Both the position numbers and the translations under genes were made by a program. Positions 25,821-35,265 of a stretch of DNA of 64,000 nt are shown piece after piece; the first letter of the stretch is position 1, and the number at the start of each line of letters is the position of its first letter. The stretch covers positions 186,001 to 250,000 of the forward strand of contig NZ_BHVV01000003.1 of the NCBI RefSeq assembly GCF_003865015.1, given 5' to 3'. This DNA comes from Sulfurisoma sediminicola. Its GTDB lineage: Bacteria > Pseudomonadota > Gammaproteobacteria > Burkholderiales > Rhodocyclaceae. A model generated the notes under the pieces. It was given only the letters and a program-made list of their open reading frames with translations, was not told the DNA's origin and did not search any database.

Positions 25821-26417
25821 CTACTTCGCGGGCGCCGCAGCGGGGGGCTCCGGCGCCGGTACCGAGGTTGCGGCGGGGTTGGTGGGCGCCCCGGTCGCAG
25901 TTGGTGCGGGTGCGGGTGCGGCGCGAGACGGCGCGGTCGCTGGCGCCGGTACCCGCGGTGCCAAGGGTTTGCGGGCCGCGCCCTTGGACACCGGTTTCGC
26001 TGCGGCTTCCGCCTTGAGGCGCGTCTTCTCGTCTTCGGGCAGTTCCTTGTACTCCTGCCACTTCTGCTTGAGTGCTTCCTTTTGCTCCGGTGTGGCCTTC
26101 TGGACATCCTTGTACTGTTCGCGCACGGCTTTGCGCTCCTCGGGCGAAAGCTTGACCCAGTCCTTCATGCGACGCTGGATGCGCTCCTGTTCCTCCGGTT
26201 TCATGGCGGGATAACGTTGGGCGATGCCGACCCACTTCTTGCGGCGCCACGGCTCTAGCTTGTCCCATTCGCCCGCGAGCGGGGCGAGAATCTGCTTCTG
26301 TTGCGGCGACAGCTCCACCCAAGTGGGCTGGGACAGCGGGGGAACGACCGCGGAAGCGGGAAGCGGCAGCAGCAGGCAGAGCGTTACTGAGATGAAGGCG
26401 AGGAACGCTCTAGCCAT
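25821..26417 (-). CDS. DUF3106 exported protein
   Basis: 198 aa. A hydrophobic signal peptide (about 23 residues ending LPLPASA) precedes a charged, Trp- and Glu-rich region with repeated motifs such as WVELSPQQKQILAPLAGEWD, KLEPWRRKKW and WVKLSPEERKAVREQYKD, typical of DUF3106, which is weakly reminiscent of periplasmic CpxP/Spy helical proteins. The last 60 residues are Pro/Ala-rich low complexity. It probably senses or buffers envelope stress, consistent with an ECF sigma gene in the same operon, but this is inference. Its start overlaps the DUF3619 gene by 34 bp. Confidence 0.8.
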   Translation of the reverse strand: MARAFLAFISVTLCLLLPLPASAVVPPLSQPTWVELSPQQKQILAPLAGEWDKLEPWRRKKWVGIAQRYPAMKPEEQERIQRRMKDWVKLSPEERKAVREQYKDVQKATPEQKEALKQKWQEYKELPEDEKTRLKAEAAAKPVSKGAARKPLAPRVPAPATAPSRAAPAPAPTATGAPTNPAATSVPAPEPPAAAPAK

Positions 26418-26767
26418 GCGCGAAATCCGTGGTCGAGATAAGCGGCCGGGGGAAGGTCGTCCGACAGCAACGCGCTATCGACCTCCTCGTTTTCAGCCGC
26501 CTGTTCAAATTGATTCCAGACATAGGTGCCGGTTGCCCCGACGACGAGCGCAAGCACCGCCACAATCGTACGGCTATGGCCGAGCATGGTGTCCGTGAAC
26601 AAGTGGGCAACCCCCGCCAACTGCATGCCCCGCACCGAAACGTGGTGATGCTCGAGCGCATGGCACCGCGCGGCATACAAACGCCGGGTGATATCGCGGT
26701 CGAGGTTCTCTGTCCCGTGGTTGAGGACTTGGCGAAGCTTGTAGCCGAATTCGGTTTCCTGATTCAT
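26384..26767 (-). CDS. DUF3619 membrane protein
   Basis: 127 aa starting MNQETEFGYKLRQVLNHG, the usual DUF3619 opening; the frame is open 8 codons higher, but that part overlaps the sigma-factor tail region. A single membrane helix (TIVAVLALVVGATGTYVW) follows the amino-terminal cytoplasmic helix pair, leaving a short acidic outside tail. The position behind an ECF sigma gene suggests a regulatory role similar to an anti-sigma factor, but no ZAS or RseA motif is seen. Confidence 0.75.
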   Translation of the reverse strand: MNQETEFGYKLRQVLNHGTENLDRDITRRLYAARCHALEHHHVSVRGMQLAGVAHLFTDTMLGHSRTIVAVLALVVGATGTYVWNQFEQAAENEEVDSALLSDDLPPAAYLDHGFRAWLERSSPSSQ

Positions 26768-26777
26768 GATCCGAAGC

Positions 26778-27341
26778 CTATAACGTGACACCTTTGGTCC
26801 TGAGTGCGGCCGCCAATGTATGAACGGCCCGCGAGCAATGCGTTTTCACACTGCCTTCCGAGCACCCCATTGCCGCCGCGGTTTCGGCGATGTCCAACTC
26901 CTCCCAATAACGCAGCAGGAAGGCCTCGCGTTGACGCGGCGGCAGCTTTTCTACCTCTTTCTCAATCAGTCCAAGGACTTGCGATTGCTCGAAGAGCCCG
27001 TGCGGCGTTTCCTTGGTTTTCGACCCTTCCTCTTGCTGCAAAGTTTCCAACGGGTCGGCATCTTCGTCGTCCGCAGGGGTCAGGGAGGAAAACAGCGTGG
27101 TCCAGGTCGAGCGTACCTTGGCCCGCCGGTAGAAGTCGCGGATGGTGTTCTGCAGGATGCGCTGGAACAACATCGGCAGCTCGCCCAAGGGCTTGTCGCT
27201 GTATTTGTCGGCCAACTTGATCATGGCGTCCTGAACGATGTCCAAGGCCGCGTCATCGTCGCGGACAGCGTAAACCGCCTGCTTGAAAGCGCGCCGCTCG
27301 ACTTCGGCGAGAAAATCGGAGAGTTCCGTGCGGGTGGCCAG
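26778..27341 (-). CDS. ECF-type RNA polymerase sigma factor, CTG start
   Basis: 187 aa from a CTG codon at 27341. Region 2 reads FKQAVYAVRDDDAALDIVQD with DAMIKLADKY; region 4 has LPPRQREAFLLRYWEELDIA followed by ETAAAMGCSEGSVKTHCSRA, a helix-turn-helix for the -35 element. There is no ATG or GTG between the upstream in-frame stop and region 2. A GAGGA stands 9 bases before CTG, and beginning at the first TTG (27245) would cut away much of region 2. It heads an operon with the DUF3619, DUF3106 and RDD genes. Confidence 0.82.
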   Translation of the reverse strand: MATRTELSDFLAEVERRAFKQAVYAVRDDDAALDIVQDAMIKLADKYSDKPLGELPMLFQRILQNTIRDFYRRAKVRSTWTTLFSSLTPADDEDADPLETLQQEEGSKTKETPHGLFEQSQVLGLIEKEVEKLPPRQREAFLLRYWEELDIAETAAAMGCSEGSVKTHCSRAVHTLAAALRTKGVTL

Positions 27342-27468
27342 GGGCTGAAGTCCTCGTGTCGATAAGGGCTTACGCCCGGCTTACGCGCTGCGAACGCCTT
27401 GACCTGAGACGGTCGAGCCAGTATGGTTACGCGTTTTCGGGCAGAGCCCTTTGTTTGCGGAAATAACC

Positions 27469-29178
27469 ATGCAGTTGACTGGCGCAGAAATTGTAATCAG
27501 GTGCCTCCAGGAAGAAAAGGTCGAATTCGTTTTCGGCTATCCCGGCGGCTCGGTGTTGTATATCTACGACGAGTTGTTCAAGCAGGACCAGTTCAAGCAT
27601 ATTCTGGTTCGCCATGAACAGGCGGCGGTCCACGCGGCCGATGCATACTCGCGCTCCTCGCAGAAGGTGGGCGTATGCATGGTGACCTCGGGTCCCGGCG
27701 TGACCAACGCCGTGACCGGCATCGCCACGGCCTACATGGATTCGATCCCGCTGGTCGTCATTACCGGGCAGGTGCCGACGGCCTATATCGGCCAGGATGC
27801 CTTCCAGGAGGCCGACACCGTCGGCATCACGCGTCCCTGCGTCAAGCACAATTTTCTCGTCAAGGACGTCAAGGATCTCGCCATTACGCTGAAAAAGGCC
27901 TTTTACCTGGCCAAGACCGGTCGCCCGGGGCCGGTGCTGGTGGATATTCCCAAGGACATCACCACCCACAAGTGCGACTTCCATTACCCGAAGTCGATCA
28001 CGATGCGTTCCTACAATCCGGTGGTGAAGGGGCACTCCGGCCAGATCAAGAAGGCGGTACAGCTTCTGCTCGAGGCCAAGCGGCCGATGATCTACAGCGG
28101 CGGCGGCGTGATCCTTTCGGACGCTGCCGACAAGCTGACCAAACTCACCCGCATGCTCGGCTTCCCGATTACCCAGACGCTGATGGGACTCGGTGCCTAT
28201 CCGGCGACCGACCGCCACTTCCTTGGCATGCTCGGCATGCACGGCACCTACGAGGCCAACATGGCGATGCAGCACTGCGACGTGCTGCTGGCGATCGGCG
28301 CGCGCTTCGATGACCGCGTCATTGGCAATACGGCGCATTTCGGCCAGGTGCCGCGCAAGATCATCCACATCGACATCGATCCGTCGTCCATCTCCAAACG
28401 GGTGAAGGTGGACGTGCCCATCGTCGGTAACGTGCCCGACGTGCTCGACGAAATCATCAAACTTCTCGAGGCGGCCGACGGCAAGCCCGACGCCAAGGGA
28501 CTCGCGGCCTGGTGGAAGCAGATCGACGAGTGGCGCGGCAAGAACTCGCTGCAGTACAAGCAGGGCACCGACCTCATCATGCCCCAGTACGTGATCGAGA
28601 AGCTCTACGAGGTCACCGGCGGCGACGCTTTCGTCACGTCGGATGTCGGTCAGCACCAGATGTGGGCGGCGCAGTACTACAAGTTCGACAAGCCGCGGCG
28701 CTGGATCAACTCCGGTGGCCTCGGCACCATGGGCTTCGGCCTCCCCGCCGCGATGGGCGTGCGCTTCGCCAATCCCAAGGCCACGGTGGCCTGCGTCACC
28801 GGCGAAGCCTCGATCCAGATGTGCATCCAGGAACTGTCGACCTGTAAGCAGTATCGCCTGCCGATCAAGATCGTCAACCTCAACAACCGCTACCTCGGCA
28901 TGGTGCGCCAGTGGCAGCAGATGTTCCACGGCAACCGCTACTCCGAGTCCTACGTCGATGCGTTGCCCGATTTCGTCAAATTGGCGGAGGCTTACGGCCA
29001 CGTCGGCATTCGCGTCGAGAGGCCGGCGGACGTCGAAGGTGCCCTGAAGGAGGCTTTCGGCAAGCACAAGAATGAACTCGTCTTCCTTGATTTCCTCACC
29101 GACCAGACGGCCAACGTGTTCCCGATGATCGCGGCGGGCAAGGGCCTGTCGGAAATGATTCTGGCGGAGGATCTGTAA
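27469..29178 (+). CDS. ilvB: Acetolactate synthase, large subunit
   Basis: 569 aa from the ATG before QLTGAEIVIRCL; a TTG six codons up is less likely. Domains: pyrimidine-binding (FGYPGGSVLYIYDE with catalytic Glu in VRHEQAAVHAADAY), central FAD-binding, and carboxy-terminal ThDP domain. The ThDP metal motif reads TGEASIQMCIQELSTC with LNNRYLGMVRQWQ, having GEA where GDG is usual. It joins two pyruvate, or pyruvate and 2-oxobutyrate, in valine, leucine and isoleucine synthesis. It is first in the ilvBHC-psd-pssA gene series, with ilvH 2 bp behind. Confidence 0.95.
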   Translation: MQLTGAEIVIRCLQEEKVEFVFGYPGGSVLYIYDELFKQDQFKHILVRHEQAAVHAADAYSRSSQKVGVCMVTSGPGVTNAVTGIATAYMDSIPLVVITGQVPTAYIGQDAFQEADTVGITRPCVKHNFLVKDVKDLAITLKKAFYLAKTGRPGPVLVDIPKDITTHKCDFHYPKSITMRSYNPVVKGHSGQIKKAVQLLLEAKRPMIYSGGGVILSDAADKLTKLTRMLGFPITQTLMGLGAYPATDRHFLGMLGMHGTYEANMAMQHCDVLLAIGARFDDRVIGNTAHFGQVPRKIIHIDIDPSSISKRVKVDVPIVGNVPDVLDEIIKLLEAADGKPDAKGLAAWWKQIDEWRGKNSLQYKQGTDLIMPQYVIEKLYEVTGGDAFVTSDVGQHQMWAAQYYKFDKPRRWINSGGLGTMGFGLPAAMGVRFANPKATVACVTGEASIQMCIQELSTCKQYRLPIKIVNLNNRYLGMVRQWQQMFHGNRYSESYVDALPDFVKLAEAYGHVGIRVERPADVEGALKEAFGKHKNELVFLDFLTDQTANVFPMIAAGKGLSEMILAEDL

Positions 29179-29180
29179 TC

Positions 29181-29672
29181 ATGCGCCACATCATTTCCAT
29201 CCTCATCGAAAACGAAGCTGGCGCCCTGTCGCGCGTGTCGGGCCTGTTTTCCGCTCGCGGCTACAACATCGAGTCGCTGACCGTGGCGCCTACCGAGGAT
29301 GCCTCGCTCTCGCGCATGACCATCGTCAGCGTCGGCTCCGACGACGTCATCGAACAGATCACCAAGCAGCTCAACAAGCTGATCGACGTGGTCAAGGTGG
29401 TCGACCTGTCCGAGGCGCCGCATATCGAGCGTGAATTGATGCTCGTGAAAGTGCGTGCCACCGGCAAGGACCGCGAGGAGATGAAGCGCGTCGCGGACAT
29501 CTTCCGCGGCCGCATCATCGACGTCACCGAGTCGTCCTACGTCATCGAACTGACCGGCAACGGTGCCAAGCTCGACGCCTTCCTCGAAGCCATCGACCGC
29601 TCGCTGGTGCTCGAGACCGTGCGTACCGGCGTCTGCGGCGTCGGCCGCGGCGACCGCATTCTCAAGGCCTGA
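29181..29672 (+). CDS. ilvH: Acetolactate synthase, small regulatory subunit
   Basis: 163 aa. MRHIISILIENEAGALSRVS begins the ACT domain, with GLFSARGYNIESLTVAPTED following; the carboxy-terminal half (ELMLVKVRAT; FRGRIIDVTESSYVIELTG) is the second regulatory fold. The ACT domain binds valine and brings feedback inhibition to the IlvB catalytic subunit. It is translationally close to ilvB (2-bp gap) and is followed by a hairpin and then ilvC. Confidence 0.96.
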   Translation: MRHIISILIENEAGALSRVSGLFSARGYNIESLTVAPTEDASLSRMTIVSVGSDDVIEQITKQLNKLIDVVKVVDLSEAPHIERELMLVKVRATGKDREEMKRVADIFRGRIIDVTESSYVIELTGNGAKLDAFLEAIDRSLVLETVRTGVCGVGRGDRILKA

Positions 29673-29683
29673 TTCTTCTTTTC

Positions 29684-29719
29684 TGCCGCCAGCCCGAAAA
29701 GTCGGCGCTGGCGGCACGC
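29684..29719 (+). repeat. Hairpin with dispersed repeat, copy 3, between ilvH and ilvC
   Basis: TGCCGCCAGC and GCTGGCGGCA form a 10-bp stem, extended inward by CCGA/TCGG with one bulged C and an AAAG loop. The right arm is a copy of the dispersed repeat (AAAAGTCGGCGCTGGCGGCA plus CGC, from 29697). No T-run follows, so the operon probably continues; it may be an mRNA processing or stability element. Confidence 0.6.
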
Positions 29720-29740
29720 CGAATACCAATACCGCTATAG

Positions 29741-30766
<1,026 letters not shown>

Positions 30767-30767
30767 T

Positions 30768-31412
30768 TTGAGCGACTATCCCCACCCCATCATCGCCGAG
30801 GAAGGCTGGCCCTTCCTCGGCGGTGCGGTTGTCGCTGCCGCGCTCGTCCATGTGCTGGCCGGGCTCGCTTGGGCTCTGCCGCTGTGGCTGATCGCACTGT
30901 TCGTCCTGCAGTTCTTCCGCGATCCGCCGCGCGAGGTGCCGGGAGACGCGAAGAGCGTACTGTCGCCTGCCGACGGCCGCATCGTCGCGATCGAGCCGGT
31001 GCGCGATCCGTGGCTCGAGCGCGATTCATTGAAGATCAGCGTGTTCATGAATGTCTTCAACGTCCATTCGAACCGCAGCCCGGTCGATGGCGAGGTGAAG
31101 CAGCGCTGGTACCACCCCGGCAAGTTCATCAACGCGGACTTGGACAAGGCGTCGACCGAGAATGAGCGCAACGCGCTGCACATCCGCGCAACGGCCGGGC
31201 ACGACATCACCTGCGTCCAGGTCGCCGGCCTGATCGCGCGGCGCATCCTCTGCTATGTCGAGGCGGGCGCGCAGTTGTTGCGCGGCCAGCGCTACGGCTT
31301 CATCCGCTTCGGTTCCCGTGTCGACCTCTATCTGCCGACCGATGTCCGCGTCAAAGTGGCCATCGGCGACAAGGTCAGCGCGACCAGCACCGTTCTCGCC
31401 GAACTGCCGTAG
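30768..31412 (+). CDS. psd: Phosphatidylserine decarboxylase
   Basis: 214 aa from a TTG codon directly behind the ilvC stop ([19 protein letters not shown]); the frame has an ATG further up inside ilvC, but it would add an atypical tail. One or two hydrophobic segments anchor the amino terminus ([20 protein letters not shown]). [23 protein letters not shown] and the self-cleavage site IRFGSRVD, where Gly-Ser gives the pyruvoyl group, mark the short PSD class. It makes phosphatidylethanolamine; pssA follows in the pathway and on the map. Confidence 0.92.
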   Translation: MSDYPHPIIAEEGWPFLGGAVVAAALVHVLAGLAWALPLWLIALFVLQFFRDPPREVPGDAKSVLSPADGRIVAIEPVRDPWLERDSLKISVFMNVFNVHSNRSPVDGEVKQRWYHPGKFINADLDKASTENERNALHIRATAGHDITCVQVAGLIARRILCYVEAGAQLLRGQRYGFIRFGSRVDLYLPTDVRVKVAIGDKVSATSTVLAELP

Positions 31413-31464
31413 CGCTGCCGGGGCGGCTACAATAGCCCCGTCGCCAATCCCTGTCACTTCGACC

Positions 31465-32232
31465 ATGCCGGTACCCCGTCCCCGCAAGGCGCTGATGAAT
31501 CCGGAACTGCGCCGGCGCGGGATTTACATCCTGCCGAATCTGCTGACGACGGCTGCGCTGTTCGCCGGCTTTTTCGCCATCGTCCAGGCCATGAACCAGC
31601 GCTTTGAACTGGCGGCGGTGGCCATCTTCGTCGCCATGGTCCTCGATGGGCTCGATGGCCGCGTCGCCCGGCTGACGCGGACGCAGAGCGCCTTCGGGGC
31701 CGAGTACGACTCGCTCTCCGACATGGTTTCGTTCGGCGCGGCTCCGGCGCTGGTGATCTACGAGTGGGCGCTGCGCGGCATGGGCAAACTCGGTTGGGCC
31801 GCCGCCTTCATCTATTGCGCGGGCGCGGCATTGCGGCTGGCACGGTTCAACACCAACCTCGAGGTCGTCGACAAACGCTATTTCCAGGGGATGCCGAGCC
31901 CGGCCGCCGCCGCATTGGTCGCCGGCTTGGTCTGGGTGACGCTTGACGCGGGTTTCACCGGCGAGGAAGTGCGCTGGTATGCCTGCGTGCTGACGATCTT
32001 CGCCGGCCTGACCATGGTCAGCAACATCCGCTACTGGTCGGGCAAGGACATCAACCTCAGGAAGAGCGTGCCCTTCGTCATGGTCGCGGCGGTGGCGCTC
32101 GGCTTCGCACTGGTCTCAAGTTATCCCCCGGGCGTTCTGTTCGCCCTGTTTCTCGCCTATGCCCTGTCCGGCTACGTCATAGCTATTGTCGATTGGCTCA
32201 ATAGGCGCAAGAGGCTTGCGCGTCCAGAATAG
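31465..32232 (+). CDS. pssA: CDP-diacylglycerol-serine phosphatidyltransferase
   Basis: 255 aa. The CDP-alcohol phosphotransferase signature DGx2ARx8Gx3Dx3D is complete (DGRVAR with later GAEYDSLSD). Multiple membrane helices span the rest, with NIRYWSGKDINLRKSVPF near the carboxy terminus as in type II PssA. It makes phosphatidylserine, which psd then decarboxylates. The start ATG (PVPRPRKALMNPELRRRG) lies 52 bp after psd; an internal Met at ALMNPEL is an alternative. Confidence 0.93.
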   Translation: MPVPRPRKALMNPELRRRGIYILPNLLTTAALFAGFFAIVQAMNQRFELAAVAIFVAMVLDGLDGRVARLTRTQSAFGAEYDSLSDMVSFGAAPALVIYEWALRGMGKLGWAAAFIYCAGAALRLARFNTNLEVVDKRYFQGMPSPAAAALVAGLVWVTLDAGFTGEEVRWYACVLTIFAGLTMVSNIRYWSGKDINLRKSVPFVMVAAVALGFALVSSYPPGVLFALFLAYALSGYVIAIVDWLNRRKRLARPE

Positions 32233-32243
32233 TCTGATATAGT
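32216..32243 (+). promoter_or_regulatory. Candidate promoter for the leuA leader transcript
   Basis: TTGCGC and TATAGT with a 16-bp spacer, overlapping the end of pssA. The predicted start point falls at or next to the A of the ATG at 32250, so the leader peptide would be translated from a leaderless message. The -35 is a moderate match. Confidence 0.45.
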
Positions 32244-32249
32244 CGAGCC

Positions 32250-32357
32250 ATGATCGCGATGACGGCCTCTTCCGCTGCCTTCCTGCTCCTCTCGGGCTTC
32301 TTGGCCATGCGTGCGCTGCGCGCCAAGGCCTCGCCCCTGCTGCGCCGCGCGCGCTAG
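32250..32357 (+). CDS. Candidate leader peptide before leuA
   Basis: 35 codons: [20 protein letters not shown] followed by [15 protein letters not shown] and TAG. It carries a run of three Leu codons (CTG CTC CTC) and a further Leu nearby, then a basic tail, and ends 86 bases before leuA. Position and Leu content suggest ribosome-mediated attenuation of the leucine pathway. A GC-rich inverted repeat candidate lies downstream, but no T-run is seen, so the mechanism could be Rho- or translation-based. It could also be a chance frame. Confidence 0.4.
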   Translation: MIAMTASSAAFLLLSGFLAMRALRAKASPLLRRAR

Positions 32358-32443
32358 CAAACACACCCCCACAATTCGAGCTTTTCGCACCGGGCGGCCC
32401 CAGCCCCCGGCAGGCACAACCGTATCCATCCCCTCGGGAGACG

Positions 32444-33979
32444 ATGATGGCAAAAGAACATTTGGTGATTTTCGACACGACCTTGCGCGACGGTGAGCAG
32501 AGCCCCGGCGCCTCGATGACCAAGGACGAGAAGGTGCGCATCGCCCGCCAACTCGAGCGCATGCGGGTGGACGTGATCGAGGCCGGCTTTCCGGCGGCAT
32601 CAGTCGGCGATTTCGAAGCAGTGAAGGCAGTGGCCGAGGCGATCAAGGATTCAACCGTTTGCGGCCTCGCCCGCGCCAACGAGAACGACATTCGCCGTGC
32701 CGGCGAGGCGATCAAACCGGCCAACTCGGGTCGCATCCATACCTTCATCGCGACCAGCCCCATCCACATGAAGATGAAGTTGCGCATGGAGCCGGAGCAG
32801 GTGCTCGAGCAGGCGGTGAAGGCCGTGCAGTGGGCGCGGCAATACACCGACAACGTCGAATTCTCGCCCGAGGACGGCGGCCGCTCGGACGTCGATTTCC
32901 TCTGCCGCGTGCTCGAGGCGGTTATCAACGCCGGTGCCCGCACGCTCAACATTCCCGACACCGTCGGCTACAACCTGCCCTCGGTATGGGGCGGCCTGTT
33001 CAAGACCTTGCGCGAGCGTGTGCCGAATTCCGACAAGGCGATCTGGTCCACCCACTGCCACAACGATCTGGGCATGGCGGTGGCCAATTCGCTCGCTGCC
33101 GTGCAGAACGGCGCGCGCCAGGTTGAATGCACCATCAATGGCCTCGGCGAGCGCGCGGGCAACGCGGCGATGGAGGAAATCGTCATGGCCGTGCGCACGC
33201 GCAGCGATCTCTTCGGCTGCGACACGCGCATCGACACGACGCAGATCGTGCCGGCTTCGAAGCTGGTGTCGCAGATCACCGGTTATGCCGTGCAGCCGAA
33301 CAAGGCCGTGGTCGGCGCCAACGCCTTCGCCCACGAGTCGGGTATCCATCAGGACGGCGTGCTCAAGCACCGCGAAACCTACGAGATCATGCGCGCCGAG
33401 GACGTGGGCTGGACCACCAACAGACTGACCCTCGGCAAGCTCTCCGGCCGTAACGCCTTCCGCACGCGGCTGCAGGAACTCGGCATCGATATGCCCAGTG
33501 AAGACGCGCTCAACGCCGCCTTCGCCCGTTTCAAGGAACTTGCTGACAAGAAGCGCGAGATTTTCGACGAGGACATTTTCGCGCTGGTCAGCGACGACGG
33601 CATGCCGCCGGAGCATATCCGTCTCGTCTCGTCGATGTTCCATTCCGAAACCGGCGAGGCACCGCAGGCCAAACTCGTCCTGTCGGTCGGCGGCGAGGAA
33701 CGGCCGAGCGCATCGTCCGGCAGCGGCCCGGTCGATGCCACCTTCAAGGCCATCGAGAACGTCATCCCCAGTGGGGCCGAACTGCTACTCTATTCGGTCA
33801 ATGCCATCACCACGGGTACGGATGCGCAGGGCGAGGTGACGGTGCGGCTGTCGAAGGACGGGCGCATCGTGAACGGGCAGGGGGCGGACACCGACATCGT
33901 GGTGGCTTCGGCCAAAGCCTACATCAATGCGCTGAACAAGCTGCACGCCGGGGGCGAGAAGCTCAATCCGCAGCTGTAG
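32444..33979 (+). CDS. leuA: 2-isopropylmalate synthase
   Basis: 511 aa. The TIM-barrel active site is clear: [17 protein letters not shown] near the start, and [20 protein letters not shown] and [19 protein letters not shown] further on; the carboxy-terminal leucine-binding regulatory domain begins around residue 390. It condenses acetyl-CoA and 2-oxoisovalerate in leucine synthesis. ATG ATG at the start gives two adjacent choices; GGGAG upstream fits either. A candidate leader peptide precedes it. Its last 17 bp overlap the convergent DUF2069 gene. Confidence 0.97.
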   Translation: MMAKEHLVIFDTTLRDGEQSPGASMTKDEKVRIARQLERMRVDVIEAGFPAASVGDFEAVKAVAEAIKDSTVCGLARANENDIRRAGEAIKPANSGRIHTFIATSPIHMKMKLRMEPEQVLEQAVKAVQWARQYTDNVEFSPEDGGRSDVDFLCRVLEAVINAGARTLNIPDTVGYNLPSVWGGLFKTLRERVPNSDKAIWSTHCHNDLGMAVANSLAAVQNGARQVECTINGLGERAGNAAMEEIVMAVRTRSDLFGCDTRIDTTQIVPASKLVSQITGYAVQPNKAVVGANAFAHESGIHQDGVLKHRETYEIMRAEDVGWTTNRLTLGKLSGRNAFRTRLQELGIDMPSEDALNAAFARFKELADKKREIFDEDIFALVSDDGMPPEHIRLVSSMFHSETGEAPQAKLVLSVGGEERPSASSGSGPVDATFKAIENVIPSGAELLLYSVNAITTGTDAQGEVTVRLSKDGRIVNGQGADTDIVVASAKAYINALNKLHAGGEKLNPQL

Positions 33980-34364
33980 ATCGTGCCGAAGGTCGAGTGA
34001 TCCTGGCGAAATAGACGCTGGCGACGAAGAAGATCGTCGCCAGCGCTGATTCGAGTCCCGCCATCACGCGCATCATGCCGGCGTCGGTCGTCGCGCGCAC
34101 CAAGCCCTCCGCAAGGTAGGCGAGGATGAGCAGCGAAGCCCACTGGTGGGTGTAGCGCCGGCCATGCAGGATGCCGAACAGCGGCGCCAGCAACGGCAGC
34201 GTTTTGAGGACCAGCCATGATCCACCGGGCTTGAGCGGGGCGAGGCGCAATTCCCAGGCGAGGCACAGCGCGGTCAGCGCGATTAGACTGATTGTCGCGA
34301 ACAGGTTGGCGACCTTGGCCCGGGACGAAAAGTCGGCGCTGGTGCTACGGTGCTCGGAGGTCAC
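33963..34364 (-). CDS. DUF2069 membrane protein
   Basis: 133 aa from a GTG codon with an AGGA site at good spacing. Four hydrophobic segments ([64 protein letters not shown]) match DUF2069, a small inner-membrane family of unknown role. The first dozen codons contain a copy of the dispersed repeat (34328-34350), so the amino terminus may have been lengthened or the real start may be elsewhere. Confidence 0.8.
   Translation of the reverse strand: MTSEHRSTSADFSSRAKVANLFATISLIALTALCLAWELRLAPLKPGGSWLVLKTLPLLAPLFGILHGRRYTHQWASLLILAYLAEGLVRATTDAGMMRVMAGLESALATIFFVASVYFARITRPSARSTAAD
34328..34350 (+). repeat. Dispersed repeat, copy 4, in the DUF2069 5' end
   Basis: AAAAGTCGGCGCTGGTGCTA followed by CGG. 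The first 15 bases are identical to the copies at 29697 and 54074. It encodes, on the minus strand, part of the amino terminus of the DUF2069 protein. Confidence 0.5.
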
Positions 34365-34404
34365 GTGTCCATCCTTCGTCCTTCTATAGAATGCCGTCGA
34401 TTAT

Positions 34405-35265
34405 ATGCGCCTGATTCTTGCTCCCTTCCGCCTCGTCGCCAACGTCGCGCGCCGCTTTCATTCGGAACGCTGCGCACAGACGGCAGCCGCCCTCTCGTTC
34501 GCGACGTTGCTCGGGCTGGTTCCGATGTTCGCAGTCGGCGCGGTCGTCATATCCAACCTGCCGTTTGGCAGCGGACTCGGCGCCGCACTGGAGAAATTTC
34601 TGCTGACCAACCTGCTGCCGGACAAGGCCGGCGCGGTGGTGGCCAAGTACGTCAGCCAGTTCGCGCATCGTGCCGAACGCGTCACCCTGATCGGCGGGCT
34701 GTTCCTCGCCGTCACGGCGCTGATCCAGATGCTCACCATCGAGCATGCCTTCAATGCCATATGGAAGATCAAGACGGCGCGCCACTTTTTCCGGCGTCTG
34801 GCGATGCACCTCGTGGCGCTGCTGGTGGGACCGCTGGTGTTCGGCGGCAGCCTCGTCGCCATCACCTATATCGCCAGCGTGTCGTTCGGACTGGTGGATG
34901 AGCCGAACTGGCTCAACACCTTCGTCTTCAAGTTCCTGCCCTTCATATTCATGACGGCACTGTTCGCGCTGGTATATTGGGCCGTCCCCAATCGCCCGAT
35001 CCGCCCGGCGCATGCGATCACCGGCGGCCTCCTCGCCGCTGCCGCCTTCACCTTGATGCAGCGCCTCTTCAGCCTCTATGTGGCGAAGCTGCCGACCTAC
35101 ACGGTCGTCTACGGGGCCTTCGCCGCGATGCCGGTGTTCCTGATCTGGCTTTCCGCATCGTGGGGCATCATTCTGGTGGGGGCACTGGTGACGGCCGAAT
35201 TGCCGCGTGTCTTCGCCGGGCCGGATAAGCGGGCTAGAGACCCGCAGGCGAAAAATCGCGGGTGA
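34405..35265 (+). CDS. YihY-family inner-membrane protein
   Basis: 286 aa. Five to six membrane helices with the family landmarks AAALSFATLLGLVPMFAVGA near residue 30 and WGIILVGALVTAELPRVF at the end. Once annotated as ribonuclease BN, the YihY family is now regarded as membrane proteins of unclear function. It converges with and overlaps the next gene by 32 bp, both ending in this overlap. Confidence 0.88.
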   Translation: MRLILAPFRLVANVARRFHSERCAQTAAALSFATLLGLVPMFAVGAVVISNLPFGSGLGAALEKFLLTNLLPDKAGAVVAKYVSQFAHRAERVTLIGGLFLAVTALIQMLTIEHAFNAIWKIKTARHFFRRLAMHLVALLVGPLVFGGSLVAITYIASVSFGLVDEPNWLNTFVFKFLPFIFMTALFALVYWAVPNRPIRPAHAITGGLLAAAAFTLMQRLFSLYVAKLPTYTVVYGAFAAMPVFLIWLSASWGIILVGALVTAELPRVFAGPDKRARDPQAKNRG

